From: Neoconidiobolus thromboides FSU 785
Lineage: Eukaryota; Entomophthoromycota; Entomophthoromycetes; Entomophthorales; Neoconidiobolaceae
Direction of reading: 5' to 3'
Assembly: GCA_025603075.1 (NCBI GenBank)
Contig: MU626273.1
Coordinates: forward strand, 1 to 64,000
DNA: 64,000 nucleotides
Made by a program: the position numbers and the translations under genes. The notes under the pieces were generated by a model. That model worked only from the letters and a program-made list of their open reading frames with translations. It made no database searches and was not told where the DNA came from. Below, one piece after another: positions 53,628-64,000 of the stretch; the stretch's first letter is position 1, and every line of letters starts with the position of its first letter.

Positions 53628-54888
53628 TTATATTTATTAAAAATTGTGTATTTTATTAAATTTATTAATGTATTATTTGTTATATAAAATAATGATATAA
53701 AGTTATTTAAAATATATAAGAATTGATTTCAAATCTCTATGATGACGCTCAGTTTAACATATTGGAAATAGTTGTAAAGTTTATTTTTTCAATGCTTTTT
53801 AACCTTTTTTATACGAATTTAATAATATATTAATTCTATTCTTAAAAAAAACTTCTCCATAACTATAGAGATTATGAGAGATTTTTATAACAATGTTATA
53901 ATTTTCCAAAATCTAAATTTTAAACACTTTAGAAATTAAGATGTAAATAAAGATATGAGGATTTTTTTAAATTTTATTACTTTTCCTATTTTTTTTGATT
54001 AATTTTAAAATTTCAACAGCTGTGAAAATAAATGGGGATGTATTTTTGTGTTTAAAAATTTTGCTAGTAATTTTTCCACTCAAATAGTGCTTAAAAGATA
54101 GAAAAAGTAATGAAGTTAAAAAAAAACATCCCCATTTATTTTTATAAAAATTTTAAAGCTTATACTTGTTTAATTTAATAAATTATATTAAATTCAAAAA
54201 AAATCAACAAGAACCAGCTTTTTAAAATAAAAAATAAAATAAAAAAGTTTTATTTGTTAAAATTATTTTTATTCTTATAAATACTTTTTTAAAATGAAAC
54301 ATTAACTTTAGTAATATACATAGTATCCCACCTCAATAAGTTCTTTTTTATATAAACATTTTAAAAACTAATAATATTATTGCATTTAAGTATAAAAATT
54401 ATGTAAAAACATGTTATTTAACTAATTTTTATTAAAAATAAAGTTTAAAAAAAATAATTCAATTTAAATTTCATTTATTAAATATAATTATAATCCTAAT
54501 ATAAGCTTTATTGTAAGCATTCAATGTCTATCAATATTACTTACATTTATTACTAATTACATTGTAAAACCTAATTGACCAGCAATATCATTATTATTAA
54601 TATCATTATTTTCCTATCCTCATTAACTTAGTTCATCAGTTGTATCCCAATTAATATGAACATTTAACTGATTATTCTAAAATATTAATAACTTAATTCA
54701 ATGTTGGTAATGAATTTCATGTCCTTTTTCAATATATAAAAATTGAATCAATTGTTATAATCAATATTTGAATTGTTGAAATTTATTCATTTAATTAAAC
54801 AACTTTCCTTTTTATCTTCAATTAAATATTTTTAATAAATAATTGTTAACCTTTCCTTTAAAAAGCCTACTTTCAAACCATTCAATAT
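53628..54888. other. Spacer between convergent genes, with MITE copies
   Basis: 1.26 kb. It holds a well-preserved MITE copy at 54029-54138 and a half-copy just before it (about 53952-53998, ATATGAGGATTTTTTT and TTTTATTACTTTTCC). Otherwise AT-rich with no gene. Confidence 0.55.
54029..54138 (+). repeat. MITE-like element, copy 13, with extended terminal repeats
   Basis: Ends AAAATAAATGGGGATGT and ACATCCCCATTTATTTT are perfect 17-bp inverted complements. The core is CTCAAATAGTGCTTAAAAGA. Confidence 0.9.
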
Positions 54889-55791
54889 TTAAATTCTCTG
54901 AGATTCCTTTCTAGAAATTGAAGATTCAAATGCTAATCTCGCTTCTCTATATAATAAACTATTAAATAAAAACAAAGTAGCATTAAAAAAGCCTTGAAAG
55001 CCCTTAAAGAAAGTAGCTGCAATATTTAAGGAATAACCCGTTTCCTCAGCCAATTTAATTCCTAATCCAGCTAATGCTAATTTGACCAATACCAATGCAT
55101 AACAAATAATAGGTATTAAAGGATACATTAACAATTTAATTATAGTTCGAGTCTTAACTTCTAAACTACCTGATTTCATTCCTTGAAAAGAAGAACGAAA
55201 CAAAGAGCGTTGAATAATTAAATAAAATGTAACTGAAGTGAATACAATAGTACAATATACAATAGTAGCCATAATCCAACCATAATTAGTAATATAAGCC
55301 CATTGTAAGCCTAATGGAGTCCATTCTTTAAACCAACAAGAACCTTCAGCAAGTGAAATTTGACCAAAAGCTAACGGTAATATACTTATTAATAAAGAGG
55401 ATAATAATGGTACAATATATAAAGCTAATTTCATCCATTTACCCGAATGGAATTTGAAGATTACAGTTAATTGTAAATTTAAGGCCATGGCTATTGTATA
55501 TAATAAGGAGATTAAGGTAGTGAATAAAAAACCTACAGTTGAAATAAAACATACTAAATTGGACTCAGAATGAACTGCAATTATTTGAAATAAACTGAAG
55601 AAAAAATCACCAATTAATATCAATAATGATAATCGGAAGGATATTGATTTATTCAATTTGCCATTGAGGATAGTGAGGATAAGTATTATTAATAGCGCAA
55701 TAAAACAAAAGATTGCTGATACACCATTTGAAAAATGAGTTACAAATGTATTACGATAATTGTATAATACAGCAGGAGGAATAGTTGGCAT
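54889..55791 (-). CDS. Seven-transmembrane receptor, copy 5
   Basis: 300 residues from the ATG at 55791, chosen because the paralogues start at the same distance from the Y-Y/N-TFVTHFS block; the frame is open for 13 codons upstream. Seven hydrophobic segments. Motifs: SFRLSLLILIGDFFFS in TM2, GSCWFKEWT in the second extracellular loop, NYGWIMATIVYC in TM5, and FFKGFQGFFNATLFLFN in TM7. It is the most diverged intact member, and the dead gene at 34.2-35 kb is its nearest relative. Intronless. Confidence 0.85.
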   Translation of the reverse strand: MPTIPPAVLYNYRNTFVTHFSNGVSAIFCFIALLIILILTILNGKLNKSISFRLSLLILIGDFFFSLFQIIAVHSESNLVCFISTVGFLFTTLISLLYTIAMALNLQLTVIFKFHSGKWMKLALYIVPLLSSLLISILPLAFGQISLAEGSCWFKEWTPLGLQWAYITNYGWIMATIVYCTIVFTSVTFYLIIQRSLFRSSFQGMKSGSLEVKTRTIIKLLMYPLIPIICYALVLVKLALAGLGIKLAEETGYSLNIAATFFKGFQGFFNATLFLFNSLLYREARLAFESSISRKESQRI

Positions 55792-56116
55792 ATTGATATT
55801 AGTATAAAATAAAATAAAATAAAAATTCAAATTAAAAAACAGAAATTTAAATTAAAAAAGAAAAATAGAAATTTATTATGATTATTTATATTTGATTATT
55901 GGAACTCTTAGTAAAAGAAGAAATATTCATTTTTGAATCCTTTTTTTATATGTTATTACTATAATTGGTAAACATCATGTTTAAATTGAATGTATGCAAT
56001 GAATATTCAATTAAATTTAAATGTATAATTGCTTTAATTAGTGAGTTAATAAATTATGTGATTTATTAATTATGATACTTTTATTTTTACAAAAATTGAA
56101 AAGAAATGATAATTAT

Positions 56117-56192
56117 ACTATATTATATTATATTATATTATATTATATTATATTATATTATATTATTTTATTTTATATTATTTTATTTTATT
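56117..56192. repeat. (TATTA)n microsatellite
   Basis: About ten head-to-tail TATTA pentamers followed by imperfect TTTTA-type units. Confidence 0.85.
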
Positions 56193-56290
56193 AAAAGTTA
56201 TGTTTTAAATTTACTTTATTTTTTTGATGATTTATAGTGATAGAGACATTCTATTATATGAAGTTAATTTTAATATTACTTTTTCATCAC

Positions 56291-56360
56291 TTTCAAATAC
56301 TAATTATCTTTCTAAGCTATATAAATTTATATAACTTAGAAAGATAATTAGTATTTGAAA
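56291..56360. repeat. 70-bp near-perfect palindrome
   Basis: The left arm starts TTTCAAATACTAATTATC and the right arm ends GATAATTAGTATTTGAAA. The arms are perfect 26-bp complements (56291-56316 and 56335-56360). The 18-nt centre (TATATAAATTTATATA with one mismatched flanking pair) is itself palindromic, so nearly all 70 bases can fold into one hairpin. Confidence 0.92.
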
Positions 56361-56806
56361 TTCTATTTTCATTAAAATCAATTTAATAGTTAGTTCTACA
56401 ATTTTCAACTAATTAATTAATTTTTAGAGTAAAACTCGATAGTAATGTTCTTAGTTAATATTTAATAATTCAAACTAATTTACTTTAGTAAAAATGTTGC
56501 ATTGTTAAATGAGTTAGTGATAAATTAATATTAAAAATAAATGAAATCCAGTTGAGATTATTTAATATTTATTTTAAATTTATTTTTTGAACTCTCAAAT
56601 TCAATAAAAATCATTTGTTTTTGCAATCTTATTATCTAAAATTCTATCTTTTTTTCACTAATTTTATCAAAATAGATGATCCCATAAAACATGGAATTGA
56701 ATTGGTCATTTAATTTCGTATAAAAAAAATACATTAAAAATTACAAAATGTAAACATTTCAAATTGAAATTCCTAATTTTATTTATATCTTTCACTTTTC
56801 AATATA

Positions 56807-58831
56807 ATGTCTAAAGCTTACACTATATTAAGAAAAGCTTCTTATCTTAAAACAGGCCCAATAAAATTAGAAGAAGCGGAGCAATGGTTAAAAGTATTAA
56901 CGTTGACTGATATTGAAAAAAAACAAAAACAAAAACAAAATTCGATTAATTTAAAAAATATAACTAAAGAACAAATGGAAGAGTATATGAATTCAGTAAT
57001 TAATGACAAAAATAATATAAGTGAGTTATTATATATTATTATTTATATATTTAATAAATAAATAAATAAATAAATCAACTTATTTTAATAATATTAAAGT
57101 TATTTTTTATTAGAAGAATATCCAAAACTTGCAGTTGGTGTATCTGGTGGTGCTGATTCTATGTTATTAATTTATTTATTTCATCAATTATTGGGTAAAG
57201 AAAAAGTACATGGTATTATAGTAGATCATAATTTACGAGAAAACTCATTTGAAGAAGCTAAATTAACAAAAGATAGATTAGAAAATTATGGTAAATTTCA
57301 ATAATCTTAAATAAACTAATAAATTAACACTAAATTAGACATTAATTCAAGTTTAACAAAATTAATATGGAATAAAGAGAATGAAGAAAATTTAATAAGG
57401 AAACAATTCATTTCAACAAGTTATGGAAAGGATTATATTTCTGGAATAACAATACCTAAAGAAGCTAAATTGGAAACAGAAGCAAGAAAAATTCGATTTG
57501 AAGTATTATCTCAAATTATGAGCTTAAATAATAGTTCTATTTTAGGTTTAGGACATCATAATAATGATAATATTGAAACAGGACTTTATAGATTTGCTAG
57601 AGAAAGCGGTGTTTCTGGTTTAAGTGGTATTAGTCCATTAAGAGAGTTCCCAATACAATTAAATATAATTAATAACAATAGCAATAATCAGCAATTATTT
57701 AGACCAATGTTATATATTAATAAACAACGTATTTATGAAACTTGTCAATATTATGGGATTCAATGGATAGAAGATCCAACTAATCATTTATCAACATCTC
57801 ATCATCAACGAACTGTTATACGAAAAATATTAAGTAAAATTAATGAAATTAACAATCCTCAATTTAATGGCTTAAGTTATAATCATTTAACACAATTTAT
57901 AGAACATATGGTCGAACATAAACAAAACATAGATTTAAAGATGAATCAAATATTAAATCAAAATATTCAATTAAAGAAAGAATTTGGAGGATTAAAATTT
58001 AACTTAATAGGTCCATTAAATCAATCTCATTGGTTTTATCAACCTTATTTAGCTGTAAGAATCTTATCTAAATTAACTCAATGGATCAATTGTTCAGATT
58101 ATCCACCTAGATTAAGTCATGTTATTAAAGCTTATGAACAAATGAAAGTAATATTAAAAAATCAACAATTGAAAAGTACTTGTTTACAAATTGGAAAAAC
58201 ATTGATTATATCACCAAGTAAAAAGAAATTAGAATGGACTTTTGTTAGAGAACCATTAAGTAATAAACAAATTATAAAAAATACATATTCATTATTAAAG
58301 AAAGAAAAAGAAGAAAAAGAAGAAAAAGAAGAAAAAGAAAAAGAAAAAGAAAATCGAATTTGGTGTGAAAGATATCAAATTCAATTTCATGTTCAAAATA
58401 ATGAATATTTAAAAGATAAAGAGCTATTAAAATGGATTCAATGTTATTTCCCTTATTTTCAATCAGATCTGAATGAAAATTGGGATATTTTAATTCAACC
58501 TATTAATCAATCCTTATTGAATCAATTTAAACAAAAGACTATGCTTTATTCAAATGAATTTAATAAATTATTTCAATCTCAATTAAACCAACTATCTTTT
58601 AATTGTTATCAATTACAACAATTTCTTTCAGTAGAAAATACAAGATCAACTATTCCAGTAATTTGTTTAAGATTAGATTTGAATAAATTTAATAAACAAT
58701 ATCAAGATAATCAAATTCAATTAAATAATTTTATAGATATTCCATTAGCTTTTCCAACTTTAAAAAATGGTAATTTATTTATAAAGCTTTTTAATATAAA
58801 ATCAATACCTTTATTTAAAAAATTAAATTAA
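56807..58831 (+). CDS. tRNA(Ile)-lysidine synthase-like protein (TilS), spliced
   Basis: Three exons (56807-57020, 57114-57290, 57339-58831) give 627 residues. The PP-loop ATPase motif SGGADSM lies at about 82-88, with IVDHNLRE and the LGHHNNDNIETGLYRF block. The linker PLREF-RPMLYINKQRIYETC and the WIEDPTNHL motif follow, all typical of TilS. In bacteria and organelles it converts the wobble cytidine of the AUA-reading tRNA-Ile to lysidine. In a fungus the substrate would be a mitochondrial tRNA. An Arg/Lys-containing N-terminal extension of about 70 residues could be a targeting region, but no classic presequence is obvious. An acidic-basic repeat (KEEKEEKEEKEKEKE) interrupts the C-terminal half, and the C-terminal part is diverged. 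Confidence 0.88.
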
Positions 58832-58849
58832 ATTAAATTAAATTAATGA

Positions 58850-59060
58850 TAATAGAAATAAATAAATAAATTAATAAATAAATAAATAAATAAACTCAAT
58901 TTGATATTATTATTAAATGTTCTTATTATTATTATTAAATCTTATTAAATCTTATTATTAAATCTTATTAAATCTTATTATTAAATATTATTAAATCTTA
59001 TTATTAAATCTTATTAAATATTATTATTAAATCTTATTAAATCTTATTATTTATATTTTA
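58850..59060. repeat. Low-complexity tandem repeats between convergent genes
   Basis: (AATA)n followed by a minisatellite of TCTTATTAAA and TCTTATTATTAAA units (about 58915-59050). It fills the space between the 3' ends of TilS and tyrosinase 3. Confidence 0.85.
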
Positions 59061-59081
59061 TTATTTTTAAATTAAAATAAT

Positions 59082-60356
59082 TTAATTCAATAATTTAGCT
59101 TTAGGTAAAAATTCATTTAATGAATTATAATATGCTGTAACTAAATTTAATTGATTCTCTAATTTTCTAACTCTTTCAATAGGTAATCTATTTTTTGTTA
59201 AAAATTCTTTATCAATTGGATTTACTCTTCGAATTTTAAATCTTTGACTTCGATCTTCTGGATTAACTGAAATAATTTGATTAATATTAATATCATTTAT
59301 TAATTGATTTAATAATCCTGTAGTCTGACCTATTAAATTTACATTAATTGTATCTTCTACATCTTTTAATACAGTATCAACTACTTCATTTAATCCTAAT
59401 AATCTTCTATTTAATCTTTTATTTAATCTTTTATTTAATCTTTTATTTTTATTTTTTTTATCTTTTAATTCACTTTTAATTTCTGGTAATTCAACTTCAT
59501 ATCTTTTATATTTATAACAATACTTTCCTTCCATAGTTTTCAAAGTATATTTTACATTGACATTAAAAGGAATTAAAGTATCATTTTCACTAACTTTAAC
59601 TCCTTCTATCTCTCCATTATATCTAATAAAGTGTTGATGATTTTCAAACCTTAATTGCCATTCAAACCATAATTGATCAATAAATACATGATGTAAAAAA
59701 AATAATGGATCATTGGAAGAAAACATAGTCATTATATCCCCATTTTTACCTCCAATACCTGAATGTACTTTGGCATGTGGTAAAGCTTCAAGTGCTAATC
59801 GAAAATCATTGTAATTTAAACTATCTCGTAATAATAATTCAATAGCTTCAGGAGAATAAAAAGCAGAAATTTTATCATTAAGATCAAAATCCCGTCGTAA
59901 ACAATGAAATTCAGGTATGCTACAATTCCAAGCTTTAAATGGTCCATTTAATATACAATTATCCCCATTTAATTGATGATTTCCATTACCACCAAATAAT
60001 TCAAAAATAATACTTAATTCTGGTGATTGGGAATCAAGGGACCAATCCCAATAAGGTAATATGATACTTGGATTAACTTTTTGTAATTCTTTTTCAAATA
60101 AATATAGAAATTCTCGATGCCATGGTAAAAAGGCAGGTACTCCATGACTATGTAAGTTATTACTATAATGAATTTGAGAAAAAGTATCATATACTCCAGT
60201 CCGTTTAAGGGTATTGATTGCTGAAATAAAAGTAGTAAGTTCATTTGGAGTAAGTTCTCGAATCTCTTTACGAAGAGTAGGGGAAGTACAAGGGGAAGTA
60301 TGTTGACAAGTAATAAGTGATACTATTAAAATGAAATAGATTATTGGAAATAACAT
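59082..60356 (-). CDS. Secreted tyrosinase (copy 3)
   Basis: 424 residues, intronless. Signal peptide about 1-17. CuA has SHGVPAFLPWHREFLYLFE; pocket motif LPYWDWSLDSQSPELS. CuB has PHAKVHSGIGG and DPLFFLHHVFIDQLWFEW. A basic repeat follows the domain (KRLNKRLNKRLNRRLL), coded by a short DNA tandem repeat near 59400-59450. The conserved C-terminal block is present (FLTKNRLPIERVRKLE). Residues needed for copper binding are intact. Confidence 0.92.
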   Translation of the reverse strand: MLFPIIYFILIVSLITCQHTSPCTSPTLRKEIRELTPNELTTFISAINTLKRTGVYDTFSQIHYSNNLHSHGVPAFLPWHREFLYLFEKELQKVNPSIILPYWDWSLDSQSPELSIIFELFGGNGNHQLNGDNCILNGPFKAWNCSIPEFHCLRRDFDLNDKISAFYSPEAIELLLRDSLNYNDFRLALEALPHAKVHSGIGGKNGDIMTMFSSNDPLFFLHHVFIDQLWFEWQLRFENHQHFIRYNGEIEGVKVSENDTLIPFNVNVKYTLKTMEGKYCYKYKRYEVELPEIKSELKDKKNKNKRLNKRLNKRLNRRLLGLNEVVDTVLKDVEDTINVNLIGQTTGLLNQLINDININQIISVNPEDRSQRFKIRRVNPIDKEFLTKNRLPIERVRKLENQLNLVTAYYNSLNEFLPKAKLLN

Positions 60357-60865
60357 ATTTTTTAATAAATTAATAAAGTTAATTATTTTTATTATTAAAA
60401 AATTATAAATAAAAAAATTATAAATAAATTATAAATAAATTTATTATTAAATAATAGATAATTCTATATTTATATACTTTTTAATTTTTGGTCATTATTT
60501 TTTTAACATATTCATCCGTTATAATGCAAATATATTTCAATATCATATTAAATCGAATTTTAAAATTAATCAATGTGATTAAAATTATTAGTAGACTAAA
60601 TTTTAAAAAATTCCATGTTACTTATTTTGGAGATTTAACAGTTTTATTTTATTTTTTTTAAAAAGAGAATGCTCATCAACTTAAATAAGAAAAAGTGAAC
60701 GTGATAAGCTTTAGAAATTATGATTTAAAATATAAATCAATATTTCATTTTTTAATTAATATAATAAAAAATGAAAATTAATTTTAAAATATTGAAGGAT
60801 GGCGCAAATAATAAAAAGTAGGGAATAATTTTAAATATAACATATATATTGAGTCATATTGTTAT
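60357..60865. other. Intergenic spacer
   Basis: About 510 bp of AT-rich sequence upstream of tyrosinase 3 and downstream of the Asn-rich gene. Nothing recognised. Confidence 0.6.
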
Positions 60866-61827
60866 TTACTTTTGTAAAATAGGAATACTACTATTTAATA
60901 AAGAATTGACTGCAATAGGTGAATTACTATTATTCATTAATAAATTATTGTTATTATTATTTGGAATACTATTTGATAAACTAGCAATTCCTATAGGACT
61001 TAAATTATTATTAGGTGAAAAACCATTAGGACTAATAATAGGAGTTAATAAATTATTACTACTTAAATTAGGTTGTAACAAAGGAGAAGTTGGAATATTA
61101 TTAATATTTGGAATACCATTTATATTAGGAATACCATTTATATTAGGAATACCATTTATATTAGGAATACCATTTATATTTGGAATATTATTGATATTAG
61201 GAATATTATTGATATTTGGATAAATTGGTATAATTGGACTAATAATATCTTGAATTGGTGTTGGTATCATTGTATCTTGAATTAATTCATTTTGATTATT
61301 ATCATTAATAATAATTGGAATATTATCTGAAATTGAAGGATTAATAATATCATCGTTAATTGGAATAATATTATTACCATTATTATTATTAGTAATAACA
61401 ATTTCATTACTCTTTCTAACTTCAAAATAAGTAGGTCCATATAACAATTGTTGATAATTATTAGCTATTAAATTAATTAAATATAATTTAATATATCTAT
61501 TATAATAATATTGATTGGGAATTTGACATTTATTTCTTGAATATATAATACTTAATTTCGATTGATTTCCATCCATTATTAAACAATAATTAGGGGCTGT
61601 CATTATATTTTGTTTATTATTATTATTATCATTATCATTATTTATACCTTCTTTATTATTTTCTTCTTTCTTTAATTTTATTACTCGAAATTTAACCCAT
61701 GTTCCTGGTATCCCTGCATTTGGACTAATTAATAATTGATAATTATTAGCTACTTTATTACTAATATTATCATTTGATTTCGTATTATTAGTAGTGGTAT
61801 TAATATTACTATTAATAGTAGCTAATA

Positions 61828-61868
<41 letters not shown>

Positions 61869-61951
61869 GTATTAGTATTAATATCTACTTGTTCTTTTTC
61901 TTCACATAAGAATCGATTTAAAAATAAAAAATAAAAAACTAACTTTAACAT
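60866..61951 (-). CDS. Asn-rich secreted protein with NINGIP hexapeptide repeats
   Basis: 361 residues, intronless. The short hydrophobic N-terminus (MLKLVFYFLFLNRFLC) is a likely signal peptide. A poly-Asn run follows at about 29-41. A non-repetitive globular part (about 65-185) holds GIPGTWVKFRVIKLK, NYCLIMDGNQSKLSIIY and YYYNRYIKLYLINLIANNY in pieces. Then come about eight hexapeptides of the form NIN(N/G)IP, and an Asn/Ser/Pro-rich tail. The globular part is not one I recognise. The composition suggests a wall or extracellular protein. The repeats are coded by an 18-bp DNA tandem repeat. Confidence 0.75.
61093..61220. repeat. 18-bp coding minisatellite
   Basis: Unit ATATTAGGAATACCATTT and close variants, about seven to eight copies in frame, giving the NINGIP/NINNIP hexapeptides of the overlapping gene. 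Confidence 0.9.
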
Positions 61952-63490
61952 AATGAATAAAAATTATCTGAACTATAAAAAAACAAAGATAGAAAACTTT
62001 CAAAAGAAACTTAAACTTAAATAAAATTCTTTTCAGTTCATTTTTATATACTTAATATTGTTTATGATTATTTAATAATGACATTAATATTAACAATTTA
62101 TTATTATACATAAGATGATCTTACATTTTATAATTTACAATGTTGGTTTGAATCTAAAAATTTTAATCAAAAGTTTGAAGCGTAAATGCTACCCAATTTT
62201 CTATTAGTATTCCTCTTTTTTAAAAAGCATTATAAATTTCTAAAATACTATAGTAACGGTCATATTTATCACCAATCCTATTCATTTTATAATATTTAAT
62301 ATTGATATAATTGGATAAAGTAATATAGAAATCAAAATATTAATTTCTCATAAAAAAGCATTCAAGTTGCATTTTTACTTTCTCAATCGTTACCCAACTC
62401 CTTTTATTGCATTGAATTTAATGCTTTAAATTAAATATTTGAAAATTTTAAAAAAAAGTTAATTTACTATTTGATATTTGAATTAGTGGCGTAATGATTC
62501 ATTTAATTGTTAATTTATTATTTACATTACTATCTAATAATCTTTCTATTTTAATATTTTAATATTTTAATATCTTTTATTTCTTTAAGTTGTTAGTTTA
62601 TATCATTTTCTAAATGCATTTATTCTATTTATAAAGATTAATTAATAATGCATTTTTCATGACTTAGTAATTATATATTTGGATATTATTTATTATGTTT
62701 CAGTATATTTGATAATTTACAATCTAATATTTAAAATTACATAATTACATAATAATTTGATACGAGACTATACCCAACTTAAGATAGAGTTACTTTTAAT
62801 TATTTAATATTATTTATTAACTACTGAATTAACTATTCAATTAATAATTGAATTAAATATTTAAGAAAAGACTATTAATCTGTAAATATTACAACTAAAA
62901 AGCTGACTATTATCTTTTAGTTTTTAATCTTTCTAACTTATAAAAATCAATAATTTAATTATACAATACAATAAAAGAACTCATATAGACTTCATGATTA
63001 AATAAAAAAAATTTCTTTGCCCAAAAATAAATTCTAGTCAAGAGCTTAAAAGTTGAAAGAGGAAGTTTTACTAAAAAAAATAAGCACTCGAGTTTACCCC
63101 AAGATTTTAAAGCTGACAATCCAAAAAAAATAACTCAATTATTTTAAATTAAACATACTAAAATTATACTAAATTAAAATTGATAATAGAAATAAAAAAC
63201 ATGTTAATAATTTTAAAATTTTTGGAGCTAACATACTAAAGGAATGGGGAAGTAGCTATGATTTCAATTAATATTATTAGTATTATTATCGTGAAGTCAT
63301 CTGGAGTTATTAAAAGGTATATAATATCATTAAAAAGAAAGCTAAGAATTTTATTTTAAACAAAAAATTATTATATTTTTAATTAGCTAGTTCTATTGAT
63401 TGATTCTAACTAGTTTTAATTTCATTTATCTATTTTAAAAAATTAATATTCCTTTTAAAAATAATTAAAAGCATCCAATATAAATTACTA
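61952..63490. other. AT-rich intergenic region
   Basis: 1.5 kb between divergent genes (Asn-rich protein and tyrosinase 4). No gene, RNA gene or repeat copy recognised. Confidence 0.6.
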
Positions 63491-64000
63491 ATGCATTTCA
63501 TAACTACTCTAATTTTATTATGTATATACACTATTTCACATATATCCTCCCAATGTAATCAAATCGTACGTCGACCTGAGATCCGTGAACTCAGTGCTAC
63601 TCAAGTACGTCGTTTTACTTCTGCTATTCAACAATTACGTAATCAAGGAGGTCTTGATATCTATGAACAATTGAGTGGATATCATTATAACTTTGCGGAA
63701 AATGCCCATGGGGTACCTGCCTTCTTCCCATGGCATCGAGAATTTTTAAGACGATTTGAATTGGAATTACAAAAAATTGATTCAAGTATAATACTTCCAT
63801 ATTGGGATTGGAGTATGGATTCTCAATCCCCTGAAAGAAGTATTATTTTTCGTAATGATTATTTTGGTGGTAATGGACGAGATGGAGATAATTGTGTAGC
63901 GAATGGACCATTTACAGGATGGAATGTTAATGTTCCTAATGTTCATTGTTTAAAAAGAGATTTTGATAATAATAGTACTATCTCTTCTTTTTATTCTCCG
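63491..64000 (+). CDS. Secreted tyrosinase (copy 4), cut by the window end
   Basis: The first 170 codons are present. The signal peptide (about 1-20) is followed by VRRPEIRELSATQVRRF, CuA with AHGVPAFFPWHREFLRRFE, LPYWDWSMDSQSPERS, a YFGGNGRDGDNC loop and the VHCLKRDFD block. CuB lies beyond the window. It is closest to copy 2 (shared VRRPEIRELN/S and AFFPWHR). The frame is open to the last base. Confidence 0.9.
   Translation, partial: MHFITTLILLCIYTISHISSQCNQIVRRPEIRELSATQVRRFTSAIQQLRNQGGLDIYEQLSGYHYNFAENAHGVPAFFPWHREFLRRFELELQKIDSSIILPYWDWSMDSQSPERSIIFRNDYFGGNGRDGDNCVANGPFTGWNVNVPNVHCLKRDFDNNSTISSFYSP

Larger units (their letters stand above)
55792..56806. other. Spacer between divergent genes
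   Basis: About 1 kb between receptor 5 and TilS, which are divergent. It holds a (TATTA)n microsatellite and a long near-perfect palindrome (both listed). No gene. Confidence 0.6.

Noticed and set aside
58918..59056. Regulatory array between TilS and tyrosinase 3
   Set aside because: It is simple TCTTATTAAA minisatellite in a convergent 3' spacer; nothing suggests regulation.
1..64000. CRISPR array or bacterial operon structure
   Set aside because: Repeats are inverted or simple tandem units without spacers, and the genes are spliced eukaryotic ones.

Overview
The window looks like nuclear DNA of an early-diverging, very AT-rich fungus. Spliced genes have short GT-AG introns (mostly about 28-80 nt), Asn-rich low-complexity tails are common, and AT-rich gene-poor spacers of 1-4 kb separate the genes. 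The fused tryptophan synthase, the UBR1-type N-recognin, a hybrid histidine kinase, homoserine dehydrogenase and CMS1 fit a fungus. Families of secreted tyrosinases and 7TM receptors, plus Cyt-like (CytB/volvatoxin-fold) genes, suggest an entomophthoralean (Conidiobolus-like) species. That placement is inference, not shown by the sequence.

Layout. 1-2.4 kb: gene-poor, with MITE copies. 2.4-7.1 kb: tyrosinase 1 and a ten-exon Cid1-type nucleotidyltransferase gene. 7.2-15.6 kb: a foreign-looking, largely intronless block. It holds two partial Cyt-like genes at its edges, a Cyt-like/bulb-lectin fusion, a nucleocytoplasmic-large-DNA-virus (NCLDV) type mRNA capping enzyme, a D5-type helicase with a frameshift, two secreted proteins (one aerolysin-like), and a private family of palindromic repeats. 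16.5-18.5 kb: an MLKL-like pseudokinase with Sel1 repeats. 20-22.6 kb: two convergent 7TM receptor genes separated by an inverted MITE pair. 23.9-31.2 kb: CMS1 and UBR1. 31.9-35 kb: a third receptor gene and a decayed receptor gene cut by a MITE. 37.2-45.2 kb: hybrid histidine kinase, TRP5 and HOM6. 46.8-48.2 kb: an unknown single-TM protein. 52.4-64 kb: tyrosinases 2-4, a fifth receptor locus, TilS and an Asn-rich secreted protein.

Genes working together. The host genes are ordinary single loci (amino-acid synthesis, protein turnover, RNA tailing, signalling) mixed with two lineage-expanded families: four tyrosinases and four intact plus one dead receptor. The unusual part is the 7.2-15.6 kb block. 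Its capping and helicase genes are both truncated and meet at a cluster of the private palindromes. Copies of the palindrome are read in frame inside the capping enzyme. The two Cyt-like fragments sit in circularly permuted order at the block's two edges. I read this as a decaying fragment of an integrated large DNA virus or related mobile element carrying or interleaved with pore-forming-type genes. A circular or rearranged integration intermediate is the hypothesis to test.
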